Assembly: GCF_002288925.2 (NCBI RefSeq)
Contig: NW_022098004.1
Location: 7,013,604 to 7,077,603 of the forward strand
Direction: 5' to 3'
DNA length: 64,000 bases
Origin: Delphinapterus leucas
Taxonomy: Eukaryota > Chordata > Mammalia > Artiodactyla > Monodontidae
The notes under the pieces are model-generated. The model had not been told where the DNA came from, made no database searches, and was given only the letters and a program-made list of their open reading frames with translations. The position numbers and the translations under genes are program-made. Shown here in pieces: positions 1-12,165 of the stretch (positions are counted from its first letter, which is position 1; each line of letters opens with the position of its first letter).

Positions 1-119
1 TGGGCAAGTCCAAACCTGTAGAATCACTTCCCTCTCCGGCCGGGTGAGTGTGCGGAAACAGAGAACAATCTAGAAGGTGGGAAAGGGAGCTGGAGACCGG
101 GGCGAGGCTTGGGAGAGAG

Positions 120-935
120 GTACAGGATACCTGTGTGTCTGTCTGTGTGTGTGTGAGTGGCATGCGTGCAGACATAAGCATGTTCTCTGGCACGTGTATC
201 GTGTGTCCTCCCGTGCACGTGGGCAGCGTGTGCACCCGTGACCTTGAGACGGCGGTCACGTGTGTACACTGCGAGGGGTGTATACCACGCCTACACACAT
301 TCACAGGGTGAGCGTGGCACAAGCCACACACCTTCACGGGAAGAGCATCGCGGCGGGCTTCAGAGTCCTGGCTAGAGCCAGGCTGGGGCTGAATCTTGGC
401 CTGCCCTGCCCTGGCGTGCGACCTTGAGCCAGAGACCCTAACTTCCCCAGGCCTGTCTCCTCATCTGGAAGACAGGGCTAATGGTAGTCACCACCTCAGA
501 GTGTTCTCAGGGGGATTAAATGAACTCCTGGTTGTAAAGCACTTTGGTGGGGCCTGAGTAAATGCGATGTATGTGTGTGTTAAAAAAATAAATACACACA
601 TGTAAGTGAGTGCTCACACGGTTGGACATGCACACCTGTATACACTGCAGAGGTGTGCACAGTGTAGACTAAGTGGGGGCACGCGCACACTTGGGGCAGG
701 GAAACATGGGCTGGGTGTGCAGTGGAGCAGCGTGCAAGAGTGAAATGTGCCCAGCTCTTCTCCAACACGTGTGCTGCGTGTAACCACGATGCCAGAGGTC
801 GTGGGAAGTGTGTGCGACTGCCCCAAACACGTGCTGCTCCCGGGCCAGTGTGAAGACACGTGTGCACATATGCGGGCGTGCAGAGTGTGCAGGCATGCTC
901 GGGGGGGCACGCGCGTGCATGGGGTGGACCCGCTC
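120..935. repeat. Degenerate TG/CA-rich tract with CACGTG motifs
   Basis: Two blocks (about 120-320 and 575-935) of imperfect TG and CA repeats with GTGTGC and CACACG variants look like decayed microsatellite. They contain six CACGTG palindromes, at 191, 216, 257, 766, 828 and 857. A MIR copy lies between the blocks. Open frames here reflect composition only. Confidence 0.7.
345..565 (+). mobile_element. MIR SINE fragment
   Basis: The order of segments matches the MIR core and 3' half: a degraded GTGACCTTGAGC segment, then CTCCTCATCTGGAA, then a GGATTAAATGA segment and TGTAAAGCAC. Divergence is high, as expected for this pre-placental family. Confidence 0.75.
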
Positions 936-1385
936 GGGGGGAAGAATCGTGTTGGGCGTGGGCCTGACAACCCCAGTGGGAAGGGCGGCTCTGAGCAGCC
1001 TGGGCTATCGGTGGCCTAAGTGCTCAGAGGGACCCATCGGCTGACTGTAAGTGGAGAAAGGTGGGGAACCCACTCCAGCAAGGCCGGCAACACCGGCCAC
1101 AAGTGACTCAACCCTGTGCCTCAGCAAGTTTTGTAGGAAGGACGGAGAGAAAACGCGAGCGTGAGCTGGTGAGGGACAGACATACACGACAGTCCACGGA
1201 CCAGCCACTGCACACACGCGTGCCAGGGGCTCCGCGTGCTATTTCCTTTCACCCTCCTGACGGCCCTGGGAGGAGTGCCATCCCCATTAGGTTAAGTAAT
1301 TTGTCCCCAGACCCCCAGCTCGGAGCAGGGGCTCGAAGCCAGCTCTGTGTGCTCTGGGCCTGCCCTCTGAGCTGCAGCGCAGTTC

Positions 1386-1450
1386 TGAATGAATGAATGG
1401 AAACGAATGAAAAAATGGGCGCACACAGGCAGGAATGAACGAACAAACAA
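1386..1450. repeat. Imperfect (GAAT)n tract
   Basis: Repeated GAATGAATG and GAACGAAC units in otherwise unique, GC-rich intronic DNA. Confidence 0.6.
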
Positions 1451-2549
1451 AGAACAATGAAGAGCAAACCGAAACCGAGCGCCCAGAGAAGGCATGGCAC
1501 AAGGGAAGTGCCGGCGTAGCGGGGGCATGCCACATTCAAGAAGCCGCGGGAGGACAGGGCCGCCCCCCGAAGTAGTCCTGCTGGGGGCCCAGGGCCCACG
1601 TGGCAGAGGAGGCAGCCTGGGTGGGCTGGAGGCTCCCAGGCCGGCCTCCACCAGCCCAGAGTCTGTGCAGGCCCAGCAGCTGCACGCCGGGGCCTCAGGG
1701 TGCTTTCTGAAAACTGGCATTCCACGTTCACCTCAGCTCCCCCTGGGACTTCAGATTAGTTAGAGCCCAGCTGCCAGGGCCTGGCCAGCCTGCCTAGGCT
1801 GCGATGTCACAGGGAGGACGAGTTCGCATCGCAACCTCAACAAGCCGGCTGTGTCGTAAGGCCCCATAGGGCTCAAGCCAATGATGGTGAGAGAAAGTCC
1901 CCCGGCCCCCGGAGACCCTTCTGGAAGCTGCCAGCCGGGTTCAGGGGCCCTTTGCAAAGGGCTCCTTGAGCCCTCGGCTGGCCACACCTCGCAGTCCCGA
2001 GCTCCAGGCAGCCTTGGACCAGTGGCTCAACCTGGCCGGGCCCCAAGCTCCTCCCCTGGGGTAGGGAGGGCCCCGTACAAGGTTGAAAGCACGTCTCATG
2101 AGACACGTAGCAGGTCCTCCCACATGACGGCTGCTCTCACAGTCAGCAGCCATCTGGGGCCAGAGCTACCTGGGCAGACAGGGCCCCAAGCTGCTGACCC
2201 CACGGCTACCCGAGGCTGCCAGGGGGGGCTGTGAGGGGTCTCAGCGTGGACGCCTCGGCTCCCCTGCTCCTGCGTCCCTGCCCCCTCTACATCTGAGACC
2301 TTGCCACGCCCCAGACACCCCTTCAGGGGCCCAGCCGGTACTTCTCCGCAATCCACTTTCATGGCCACTGCCAGCTGCTCAACTCACCTGCCACGATGAG
2401 GTGAGCAAGTGGCCCCAGTGCCAGGTGAGTGGGCAGCCCCTAGGCACTGCCTTCCAACTGGCACTGCTTTCTCTGTCTTAAACCTGCCCTTTGCTCCCTT
2501 TCCTCCAATTCTGTTTAACAGAATGTTCTTCTTAGACCCTGTGATCGTC

Positions 2550-2763
2550 TTTTTTTTTTTCTTTTTTGTTGCGGTACGCGGGCCTCTCACCGCTGTGGCC
2601 TCTCCCGTTGCGGAGAACAGGCTCCGGACGCGCAGGCTCAGCGGCCATGGCTCACGGGCCCAGCCGCTCCGCGGCATGTGGGATCTTCCCGGACCGGGGC
2701 ACGAACCCGTGTCCCCTGCATCGGCAGGCGGACTCTCAACCACTGCGCCACCAGGGAAGCCCT
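2550..2763 (-). mobile_element. CHR-2-like SINE, short form, with target-site duplication
   Basis: Read on the minus strand it starts GGGCTTCCCTGGTGGCGCAG, the tRNA-like head. It carries a Pol III B-box-like segment (GGGTTCGTGCCCC), the body ending GTGAGAGGCCCGCG, and an A-rich tail seen here as T. CTGTGATCGT at 2539-2548 recurs at 2764-2773, marking target-primed insertion. This family type points to a cetacean. Confidence 0.92.
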
Positions 2764-3109
2764 CTGTGATCGTTTTAATTGGGAAGAGACACAAGAGATG
2801 GAATGCTGGTTTTCAAACTGTGTTCCCTGGGACCCCTAAATGGGCTCCAAGGGTCCCCGTGGGGGGCTGACCCCCACCTCAACCTGCACGGCATGGCTTT
2901 ATGAACCTGCTCTTCAGGATGGTGTTTGAGGAGCACTGTGACATCAAAATCACTGACAGTGTGTGCACAAAAGTTCACCCAATTTAACATCACAAAACCC
3001 TTTCTCACCGAAGCCCTGCTCCACCGTGTGGCTTAATCCCTCTGCAGAGCGCACAGCACCACCACCATCATCATCACGGTAGGACGCACCATCATCGTAC
3101 GTACGTTTC

Positions 3110-3250
3110 ACTTACTTATCCGTTTCCTATCCATCTCCCGTAACTAGTAAGGCCCATGAAGGCAGGGCGTTGTTTGTTTTGTTCACGTCTGTATCCTCAG
3201 GACAACAGTAGGTACAACAAATATTGATTCGACGTTGTTTTAATGAACTA
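3110..3250 (+). mobile_element. L2 LINE 3' end fragment
   Basis: It resembles the L2 3' end, where a segment of the type 'aggcccatgaaggcagggc', then 'ctgtatcctcag', precedes a 'cagtaggtac...caaatattg' tail. Confidence 0.6.
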
Positions 3251-3254
3251 AATG

Positions 3255-3415
3255 CAATAATTAATGACAGTAACCACAGTACTCACTACAGGCTAGGCTC
3301 TGTCTATACGGGTTACGAGCGTTAACTCACCCACTGCTCACATTGACCCTTTAAGGTAGGTCCCCTTGTTATCCCCATTTTACAGAGGAGAAAACTGAGG
3401 CACAGCTGAGCTCAC
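3255..3415 (-). mobile_element. MIR SINE fragment
   Basis: Reverse-oriented MIR: 'taggctctgtc', 'ttaaggtaggt', then TTATCCCCATTTTACAGAGG and 'aaactgaggcacagctgag' in the order of the reverse complement of the consensus. Confidence 0.8.
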
Positions 3416-4364
3416 CACCCCAGATCTGCAGCATCTTCAAGGCCCCTGCCTTCCGTCACTGGCTCTCCTGCTCCCCTTGACCCCCCCCTTTTCACCAGAC
3501 AGTCTCTGCTCCTGCAAGTCTCAGGGCTGGAGGAAGCGGGAGCGCGCAGGCAGTTATCCTGCAACGTGTACGTTTCCGAGATGAGGAGACTGAGGGCTAA
3601 GAAATTCCTCTCTAGGTGGGGGATAGGCTGGAAAGGAAACAGCCAACAGTGAAGTCGTGGAGCAGGGCTGACCAACATTCCAAGAAGGATGGCTGCCTGC
3701 TGCTGGGCATCAGGGAGGGCTTCTAGGAGGTGACAGCTCTCGAGGATGTCAGGCTGGAGCTGCAGCTCCTCCATCAGGGAGGGCTCCATGTCAAGGCCTC
3801 CAAATGCCAGTGGCCAACAGTTCTGGGGTCTCAGCCACTCCTCCCACAAAAATAAAAGGAAGAGGGGCCCAGGATATCTCAGGTTAGGGGACACAGCTAC
3901 CCACCCTCCAGTAAGCAGGTGTGTGACTTCCATCAGCCCGTGGTCAGCAGCAGGAGGGCTCTGGACACGGCCCGTGAGCCGCGCAGGGGCACAGCAAGCT
4001 TCCCACCAGCCTCCCCATGCCGACCGCACCCCAGCAGCCGGGCAGCCGGTCCCATCCTTCCCTGGAAGCCAGGGCGGAAATCTGTAACTTCCCTCCTCGC
4101 GGGAAATGGAGCGGTGGTGGCGGGCTGGGTCGGTCTGCTGTTCTCCCGGAGGCCCCTCCACCGCCCACCTGCGTGGGCAGCTCCTCTTCACGCCCACGCC
4201 CAGCCCCCTCACAGGAGCCTCGGTCCTTAGGTCTGCCTAGCTCCCCCCCTACCGCTGTGCCCAACCTGCCCGGGCACACCCATGGGGGCTCCTCCTCTAC
4301 CTCCCCAGGCCAGGAAGTTCCACTCTGACCATCAGTGCCTATTCCTCATGAGACCCTGTGTTAT

Positions 4365-4535
4365 GGTAATAATGACGATGGTGCCCGTGACGGCAGCTGA
4401 CACTGTGCCAGGCACTTTCCACTTAATTAATTCACATAATTCAAAACTTTGCTATAGGGAGCATGATTAGGCCCATATATAGAAGAGGAAACTCAGGTTC
4501 AGAGAGGTCACCTAACTTGCTCGAAGCCTTAGAGT
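4365..4535 (-). mobile_element. MIR SINE fragment
   Basis: Contains 'cactgtgccaggcacttt', a decayed ATTAGGCCCATATATAG segment, then 'gaggaaactcaggttcag' and 'gaggtcacctaacttgctc', which is the reverse MIR order. Confidence 0.8.
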
Positions 4536-4599
4536 GCCCAGGTATAGGACTTTGGTCATCAGAGCCAGGTGGAGGGTCCCATCTCTGCGTCTCTGACAC

Positions 4600-4750
4600 C
4601 AGCTGTACGATTGATGGCTAGTGACGTAATCCCTGCATCACGATGGATAATGGGGCCCATGCCATGGGCTTCTTTAGCAGGTAAACGAGACGATGCAGGG
4701 AAGCGCCTGGCAACTAGAGGCTCTGGATAAATGGTAGCTATTATTATTTA
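4600..4750 (+). mobile_element. MIR SINE fragment, diverged
   Basis: Ends with an 'agcgcctggcaact' segment and 'ggataaatggtagctatt', the usual MIR 3' end. The upstream part is poorly preserved. Confidence 0.5.
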
Positions 4751-4869
4751 TCCTTATTAAGAATATTCATGATAAAAATCAATTCTGTGCTTTTCTGGGG
4801 ACAAGAGTACCAGGTGCGCACAGGTAGGTATCCAGAGGGAGTCAAAGGAGCCCAGGACGCGGGGCACAG

Positions 4870-4995
4870 GATGAAGAGCCTGAATCCCGGCTCACCACTT
4901 CTTACCGTGCGGCCCTGGGCACCGTGCGCAAGGTGAGGAGGGCAGCCCGTGACCCCCGGAACCGTGCAGAGAAACGTAAGCAGTGCTTGGCACGA
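4870..4995 (+). mobile_element. MIR SINE fragment, diverged
   Basis: GAATCCCGGCTCACCACTTC followed by a decayed 'ggccctgggca' segment and 'agcagtgcttggcac' matches the MIR core order. Confidence 0.55.
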
Positions 4996-5799
4996 GGGGC
5001 TGCCCTGAACGCCAGCCCCTGGTAGGAACCAGCCAGCGCTCCTCTAACCCGCTCTTTTGATGTTGGCTTCCTGTGGGAAGTGTGTCCTGCTTCATTTCCT
5101 CCCCGAGGTGAAAGGAAGGCTGTTTGGCCTTCCCCTGGAAAGTTCCTACCGCAGCCCCAGGCTCCTCTCCCACCCTTTGCATCAACGTAGGTCGGTGCCG
5201 GGGCCCTTCCCCCACCCCCCCCGCATCTGCTCCATTCTTGGTGCACATCTGGAAACACCCCTGGACGACTGGACCTGCTGCGGGTGCCCCGGAGCGGGGC
5301 TGGAGACAGAGAGAGGAACGATGCCACAGTCGGCGGGCAGGCACGCCCCGGATCTGCCAGGCCAAGGCCGAGGCCGGAGGTCAGAGGGAGCACAGGGTCG
5401 AAGCCAGCCACGGGCTGAAGACCCAGGAAGACGTGGCTCCAACAGCCTGATGCCCACCTAACCCTGCCCTGCTTCCCCAGGTGACTGGTCAGCGGGCAAG
5501 GACAGTGCCCGGAGGCAAGCCTCCGGAACATTCCCCGCCCAGGTGGGCACAGCTGTGACCTTTGAGTCAGGTACTCTGTCTTCCACCTCTCAGATCAAGT
5601 GGAATCACAATTCCACACACTCACATACTTTTTTTTTTTAATTAAGAGATGAAAAACGGCTGATAAATAAATCATCTTTCCTGAGACTTCCTGAAAAGCT
5701 CCAGTTCATAGGCTGGGCCTGAAAGTGAAGCAAACGCCCCGTGGACTGTGTGGACCCCGCTCAGCCTGGTCCTGTCCCTCCACGGTCATGGGGCCCAAG

Positions 5800-5935
5800 C
5801 CGCCCAGTTTCCTCTTTGAGCTTCAGTTTCCTCATCTGTCAGTTCCACTGTTTGGAGGATTACAAATGGCACAGATGCCCTGTGCATGGTAGGCCCTCAA
5901 AAAGTTTGTTGTTGCCACTGTTACTGTTCTTCTTC
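5800..5935 (+). mobile_element. MIR SINE fragment
   Basis: 'cagtttcctcatctgtcagt', then 'gaggattacaaatg' and a final 'gtgcatggtaggccctcaa' fit the MIR 3' half. Confidence 0.65.
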
Positions 5936-6089
5936 TTATACTAACTCTCTGAACTGCAGTTCCGCACGTGTGAAGTGGGAACAATCAGGCTGCACGAGCC
6001 AGGTGACTGGGGAGGCGACACCAGGCAAGGTTCCCGGTCAGGGCTCACGCCATGGTGGCTGCAGTACCGCTGCCATCATCACAGTCACT

Positions 6090-6260
6090 GCAAGGAGGGC
6101 AGCCCCTCAGGTCCCAGCAGAACCCGTGCCACGTGCCCGGCCTGCTCCAAGTGCCGTACACAGGAAACTGCACTTGATCCTCACGCCCTGAGAAGTGGGC
6201 AATGTCGCTACTGTCTGAATTTCACAGATGGACAACAGGTAAGGAAGAGATGACAACAGG
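6090..6260 (-). mobile_element. MIR SINE fragment
   Basis: 'gtgcccggcctgctccaagt', 'cacttgatcctcacgccct' and 'tctgaatttcacagatgg' are in reverse MIR order. Confidence 0.65.
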
Positions 6261-6734
6261 TAAAGGAGAGACTAAGCACTCCCAGGTCCCCTGGCCTGCA
6301 GGGTGGCAGCCAGCCGTGCACCGGGGCATCCAGGCCCCAGCGTCCGTGCCCACCCACCTCCTCACAGACGGCTGTGCTCAACACCCACTGCCCCATCAGA
6401 CTGGCTTCTGATGCTGGTGGGGTGTCCGGGGAGGGCCTGGTGGACGTGGCTTTGTCACTCTGAAGCGGGTGTCACCGTGTGCCAGGTGCTTGCCAACGCT
6501 GTCGCCCCGTGCGGACAGTGCCATCACCAGAGGCGGAACTGGGGTCACTTGGCTGGGAAGGGGCAGACTCGGGTGGAAACCCGTGCCCAGCTACAAGTCA
6601 CCGCGCTTAACTTCCCATTCAAGTTTCATATGGACCACACAGGTGTCCCACCTCCCCTCCCCACCCTTGCTCACACCCTGGTCCCGCCGGGCTCAGAGGC
6701 CGCCCACCGCAGAGAAAGCAACGACTTCATATAA

Positions 6735-6925
6735 AGCAAGGGGTTCTTATCTCCCCACTCGCCACCCCTCCCCCCATTCCATTCCCTCCCGCTCTCTCCT
6801 TTTCCCTTTTTCTCTCTTCTTCATCCCACGCCCCACCCCTGTCTCTCTGCGTCTGTCTCTCTGTCTGTCTGTCTATGTGTCTCTCGCTGTCTGACTCTCC
6901 CTGGCTCTGTCTTTGTCTCTCATGG
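6735..6925. repeat. Pyrimidine-rich tract with (TCTG)n
   Basis: Long CT-rich block with a run of TCTGTCTGTCTGTCTATG and TCTC units at about 6840-6920. It would be purine-rich in the CMIP pre-mRNA. It opens long frames on both strands that have no protein character. Confidence 0.75.
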
Positions 6926-7429
6926 CCCAGACCCCGTGCTCCTCCCCTGAAACCCCTTCTCGCTTTACGCCCATCTCCCTCTTCGCGTTCCCGCCACACC
7001 ATCCATCCTCCGCTCTTGCACACCCTGCCTTTCTCCCCAGTGGTTCTGTCTCCTGACCTTCACTGCTGTTCAGGGGTCCATCTGTGCCAGGCTCTGCCTG
7101 CGCTTCCCCCGCCTGGATTTCTCCAGGGCCCTCCTTTCCCTCACGGGTTTAGAACACCCTCCCGAGGCGCCTCTGTCCCCAGGCCCTCTCCCCGGGCCCC
7201 TCCTCTCTGCTCCTCGTCCCCCCTTGTTCTGCAGGCGGGACAGGAAGTGGGGCCTGGTCTGAGGGTACGCGGTGCCACCTCTGTTGCTGACAGCAGTGCT
7301 GGTGGCTGAGCGTCGAGGGACGGGAGGAAAGAGAGCACACGTGAGCTGAAGACATGAGGGCAAGTGTCTCAAAGCCAACTGCTCACTGACGACACTCAAC
7401 GCCACACCATCTTCAACCCGTGAATTTAA

Positions 7430-7985
7430 AACGCAAAAGAAAAAAAGGAAGAAAAGAAAAACAATGACATCCAGAGTGGGCCCAGCTGTGTGAAAATGAG
7501 GACATTTGTGCTGCTGAAGGCATTACGAACAGGTTCAGCTCTTTTGGAAAGCAACAGAGCCTCGTTACTATCAAAAGGCATCAAAACGTTCATACTCCTT
7601 TGACCAACTAATCTCCCTCCTGGGAATTTTTCCAGACAATTGTTCATCATCATAAGGAAAGGGGGGAAAGAGCTACGAGCGCACAGACGTTCACGGTGGC
7701 ACGTTCTAGTGAAGAAGAAAGGCTGGAAATTGATTTAATATCTAACCAAAGGGAGACGGTTTCATAAAAACACGGTGCAGTGACTACCACGGAGCCACTG
7801 ACAGTAATGATTGTGGAGACTGTGAGAAACATAATCTCTGCTGGTGACGGCAGAGGAAAAAATGAAAAAGAAGCCGGCATGTTCACCCTGTAATGACATA
7901 AAAATACATGCCTATATGGACAGAAACCAAGAGGAATAATTAGAAAATCAATACAAGAAATGCTCAATGGCCAAATCCATTCAGC
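7430..7985 (+). mobile_element. Old LINE-1 (L1M-type) ORF2 tail and 3' region
   Basis: The segment around 7585-7660 matches the L1 ORF2 C-terminal stretch (a diverged form of 'cctttgacccagcaattcc' and 'cctaggaatttatcc'). It is followed by a 'gttcacggtggcacg' segment and a degraded 3' part. All frames are broken. Confidence 0.65.
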
Positions 7986-8274
7986 TCCAGGTCAGATAGG
8001 GAAGGATGCCAAATAATTGGAATCTGTGCGGTTCCAAGTTTGGGACAGCAATTAGCGCGGGTTAGGAAAACACAGAACTTATCTGAAAACACATCCAAAT
8101 CTGTTCAGCTGGTACGTGTTTGGGTCGGACAGGGTGTTCGTGGTTATGTTGAGGTGGTGTAGCTGTAGGTAAACGATTTTCCTTTTCTTTTTAAACTCTT
8201 TAATGTTGCTTTGATACCGTTTTTGCAAAAAAATAAAGGGAAAAAAAGCAGGATTCTCATGTACCAGGCTTTCG

Positions 8275-8455
8275 AGCTGACAAAGGGCTTTCTCATCTAT
8301 AATCTTAGTTGATCCTCACAAAAGCTCTGGAAGGGAGGTACGGCAGGGAGCTGCTGACCCTATTTTTACCAAGATGAAAGCCAGGCCTCAGAAACGAGGT
8401 GACTTCCTCAGCATCGCTCAGCCACGTGGTGGCGGAGAAGGAACTCAAACCAGGG
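8275..8455 (-). mobile_element. MIR SINE fragment
   Basis: 'gttgatcctcacaaaagct', 'ctatttttaccaagatgaaa' and 'ggaactcaaaccagggcc' follow the reverse MIR consensus. Confidence 0.7.
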
Positions 8456-8919
8456 CCACCAGGACAGGAGGGAAGCGCCAGGCACCACACAAGGCCTGTG
8501 GGCCCGTCCTCTCTGGGCAAGCAGACACCAGAGCTCCAACCCCCTGGACGTCTCTGGCCGTACCCCGACGTGACACCACTCTGGGCCACACCACGGATCA
8601 GCCTCCGGGGCTGCCAGCCAAGAGCCTCCACAAAGGTAACGCCCCTGACCTGCAGCTGACCGAACGCCGTGCTCTACACATGGCTCAGGAGCAGGGGACC
8701 CACAGACGAAAACCTCCACCACTGGTCTCACCTAAGCCCTGCAGCCGGATGAGGGTGACAGCACAAGCGCACCAGCTGCGGCTGTGAATCCCGACTCCTC
8801 CGCTTACTGTCCGCGTGCCGAATCGCCCTGAGCCTCAACATGACCAATCAGTAAAATGGTCATAACCTCCAAGGGTTACTGATGCAAGGGGACAGTGCGT
8901 GTCATGCACCCCATTCAAT

Positions 8920-9255
8920 GTCCGGCCACAGCAAGCGCTCCTCCGTGCCTCAGGGCCTTTGCACTTGCTCCCTCTGTCTGGAATGATACCCTTGTGGCTG
9001 CCCCCTTCACTTCCTTTAAGTCTCAGCTCGAGCGCTCCCCTGGCGCTCGGAGCCTACCCTGTTCACATGATGGACGTTCCTAACCCGGTATCCTGCCTCG
9101 GTCTCCTTCATGGCCCTTATCCATACCCAACGTGCTGTGTATTCAACAGGTCAGGGTCAGGCTCCCCCTACCATGAGAACAGAGACTTTGTTCCTTGCGG
9201 TGCTATATCTCCTAGCACACAGTAGGAGCTCAATAAATGGTGAACTGATTAATTA
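8920..9255 (+). mobile_element. L2 LINE 3' end
   Basis: 'cagggcctttgcacttgct', 'ctgtctggaatgat' and the ending 'agcacacagtaggagctcaa' plus TAAATGGT form a clear L2 3' region over about 330 bases. Confidence 0.82.
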
Positions 9256-10134
9256 ATAAGCGGTGGTGATGATTTTGCCACAGAAACAGGAACCTTCGGC
9301 CACACTTAACTAAGGGCCGACACGGCCTTTACAGCCCCCAAGGGGCATCAGATGCCCCGGGACACTGCAGGCCTCTGGCCAGGCCACCACAGTGCCCACG
9401 GGTCCTACACCCTCTCTGCTTCCCTGCTCACTCCCTAGGGACCGAAAGGGCACCAGACCAAAGACTGCCACTGAGAATATACCATGAATCCTGCTGGCCA
9501 AAAACACGACAAGCTGCCTTGCTGTGGCAGGGACTATAGATTTCAGTACATCCACTGGATTCCGGAACCCCTGGGGGAGGCCAAAGCCAAATTCCTAGTG
9601 CTGGATGGCTGGGGAAGCTCCCCAGGTCTCTCCCTCCCCACTGTGACTCCTCCTGCTGGGAGGGACCCACCGGGCCAGGACCAGGACCTCGGGCGCTGGC
9701 ATTTGCAGAAACCTCCCTTGTGTGGGGCGTTTCACACACATCACAGCTCTACTCCCCCTGCACCCTGAGCCAGTGCCATTTCACAGAGGACAGGGGCTCC
9801 AAAAACCCAGATGTGAAAGCCAAGGCCACCCCAGGAACCGGGTCCTGGGAGAAGAGCGGCCACATGGTTTGGTTTGGTTCCAAAGGGCTTCCAGACCTCT
9901 GGGTACAGTGGCATTTTTGGAATGAGGGACCCACAAACTAGACCTCCAGTGCTGGTCTCTCACCTAAGCCCCTGCATCCAAATGGTGTATCTCATTACAG
10001 AGGGGAAGAAAGTATCACCTTCCTGGAGTTCTGGAAGCCCATTCTTTGCCCCAGGGACCCTGAGTCTCTGCAGGTAAGGTCCACTCTACAGGCAACAAGT
10101 ACCACCTCCCTTCCTCCCACGGCTAACTCTAGCT

Positions 10135-10400
10135 CCGCCCCCGGGTGTCCACTTGGATGCCGCCTCCTGCAGAAAGCCTTCCCTGACCCCTCGAGTCAGC
10201 CTCTGAGAGTCCCCGTGGCACCTGGATGGGCGTTGCTCCCGGACGCATCTCCCATGCCTGACAGTGAGGCCGGAACACAGCAGACGCTCAATCAGCTGAA
10301 AATGAGTAACTGACAAGAGAATGAATGAAAGCAAAGAGCGGGAACAGAGGGAATGAAAAACACCGAATGAATGGCAGAATAAAGCATAAACAAAACATGG
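10135..10400 (+). mobile_element. Probable L2 3' fragment with (GAAT)n tail
   Basis: 'aaagccttccctgacccc' then 'acacagcagacgctcaatca' resembles the L2 3' end. It is followed by GAATGAATG-type units to about 10400. Confidence 0.5.
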
Positions 10401-10799
10401 AGGAAGAAGCGAGAGGCCGTCCCTCCCCCAGTGATCGTCCAGAGTCGGGAGTCGCAGTCAAGTGCCAAGCGACGGCAGCACACGCCTGACTTTACAGTCA
10501 CCCCCTCATTGTCCCCTCAAGATCACACTGGGTGACAAAACAAGAGCGAGTCGGGCCCGGGGGAGAGTTCCCGGAACGGGGTCCCGAGGCTCCAGGGCCC
10601 ACCCGACGCGCTTCTGGAAGTCACAGGGGCGATGCCAGGGCTGGGGTCAAGCAAGGGGAAGGAGCCCACTGCGGGGGACAGGGAAGGGACTGGCCCGTCA
10701 CCCTTACAGCAGTCCCAGGAGACCGGCATTTGTGCTCCTGGAGGGAACCAGACACAGACTCAAGCTGGTCTAAGACTAAAGGAAGGACTGCAGAGAATC

Positions 10800-11035
10800 C
10801 ACTAACACAGACTCCCGCTGTGCACCAGGCCCCGTTCCAGGCACTTTTCACTACTACCTCATTTAAGCCTCACAACAGCCCTTTGAGGTAGACAGTATTA
10901 TCTCGACTTTAGAGGTTAGGAAACTGCAGCACAGAGACACTCAGCAAGTGGCCCAAGGTCACACAGCTAGGAAGCAGAGGAAGAGGAATTTAAAACCCAT
11001 GCAGGCTGGCTCCGGAACCAGAACTTTTAACCACT
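10800..11035 (-). mobile_element. MIR SINE, well preserved
   Basis: 'tgcaccaggccccgttccag', 'catttaagcctcacaacagc', 'ctttgaggtagacagtatta', 'ggaaactgcagcacagagac' and 'ggtcacacagctaggaag' appear in correct reverse order, ending near 'aacttttaaccactatg'. Confidence 0.9.
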
Positions 11036-11177
11036 ATGGTCAACGCCTCTCAGCTTTAGTGTGCTTTGGTCGTGTAGATGATGCTAATACTCTAATAATA
11101 CTCTCAGCTTTAGTGTGTAAAGGTCATAGAGCCGACAACAGTCCATAAATAAACAGAGTATAACAATGGCCCCTCCA

Positions 11178-11807
11178 AGTCATGTACCACAGTGTTCATT
11201 GCAGCACTATTTACAATAGCCAGGACATGGAAGCAACCTAAGTGTCCAGCGACAGAAGAATGGATAAAGAAGATGTGGCACATACATACAGTGGAATATT
11301 ACTCAGCCATAAAAGGAAACGAAACTGAGTTATTTGTAGTGAGGTGGATGGACCTAGAGTCTGTCATACAGAGTGAAGTAAGTCAGAAAGAGAAAAATAA
11401 ATACCGTATGCTAACACATATATATGGTATCTTAAAAAAAAAAAAGGTTCTGAAGAACCCAGGGGCAGGACAGGAATAAAGACACAGACGTACAGAATGG
11501 ACTTGAGGACACGGGGAGGGGGAAGGGTAAGCTGGGACGAAGTGAGAGAGTGGCATGGACATATAAACACTACCAAATGTAAAACAGGTAGCTAGTGGGA
11601 AGCAGCCGCATCGCACAGGGAGATCAGCTCGGGGATTTGTGACCACCTAGAGGGGTGGGATAGGGAGGGTGGGAGGGAGACGCAAGAGGAAGGGGATATG
11701 GGGACGTATGTATACATATAGCTGATTCACTTTGTTGTACAGCAGAAACTAACACAACATTGTAAAGCAAGTATACTCCGATAAAGATGCTTAAAAAAAA
11801 AAAAAAA
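11178..11807 (+). mobile_element. 5'-truncated LINE-1 with target-site duplication
   Basis: A 630-base L1 3' end. An open stretch (11192-11479) encodes the ORF2p C-terminus with recognisable motifs (ALFTIARTWKQPKCP, VEYYSAIK, NKYRML). A 3'UTR follows with a purine-rich block, then a poly(A) tail. AACAATGGCCCCTCCA at 11162-11177 recurs with one change at 11808-11823. The copy lacks the ORF2 endonuclease and reverse transcriptase regions and all of ORF1, so it cannot move. Confidence 0.95.
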
Positions 11808-11999
11808 AACAACGGCCCCTCCAGAATTTATATAGAAGAGGGGCTGGAGGCGGTAATTCGGTGAGACAAAGGGTATCGGGAGAGTGTCTAACAGTGGTTT
11901 GCAAAACTAGCACATTTTTTGTCTAGATTGTATGTCAGTTGGGGTGTGGCTCGCCCCCCCCGCCCCCAAACTACTGTTTGGTACCCTAACTTTGGAGCC

Positions 12000-12165
12000 G
12001 AGCGCCAGGCTAATCACTTCACATAGATTTTCTCCTTTGAAAGTGCTGCAAGGATGCCCCCAGTTTGCAAATAAAGCAGCTGAGGCTCAGAGAGGTCAAG
12101 TGACTTGCCCAAGGTCAGACAGGTAGGAAGTGACATTTGAACTGAGCCTCTCTGACCCCCAAGCC
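12000..12165 (-). mobile_element. MIR SINE
   Basis: 'gctgaggctcagagaggtca', 'gtgacttgcccaaggtcaga' and 'aggaagtgacatttgaactg' are near-consensus reverse MIR. Confidence 0.85.

Noticed and set aside
3412..4212. 266-codon minus-strand frame in intron 1
   Set aside because: No homology recognised. It begins within an arbitrary intronic stretch, ends next to a MIR, and sequence character does not change at its borders.
11192..11479. Open frame with reverse-transcriptase-like protein end
   Set aside because: It encodes only the C-terminal tail of LINE-1 ORF2p inside a 5'-truncated, poly(A)-tailed copy with target-site duplication. It is not a gene.
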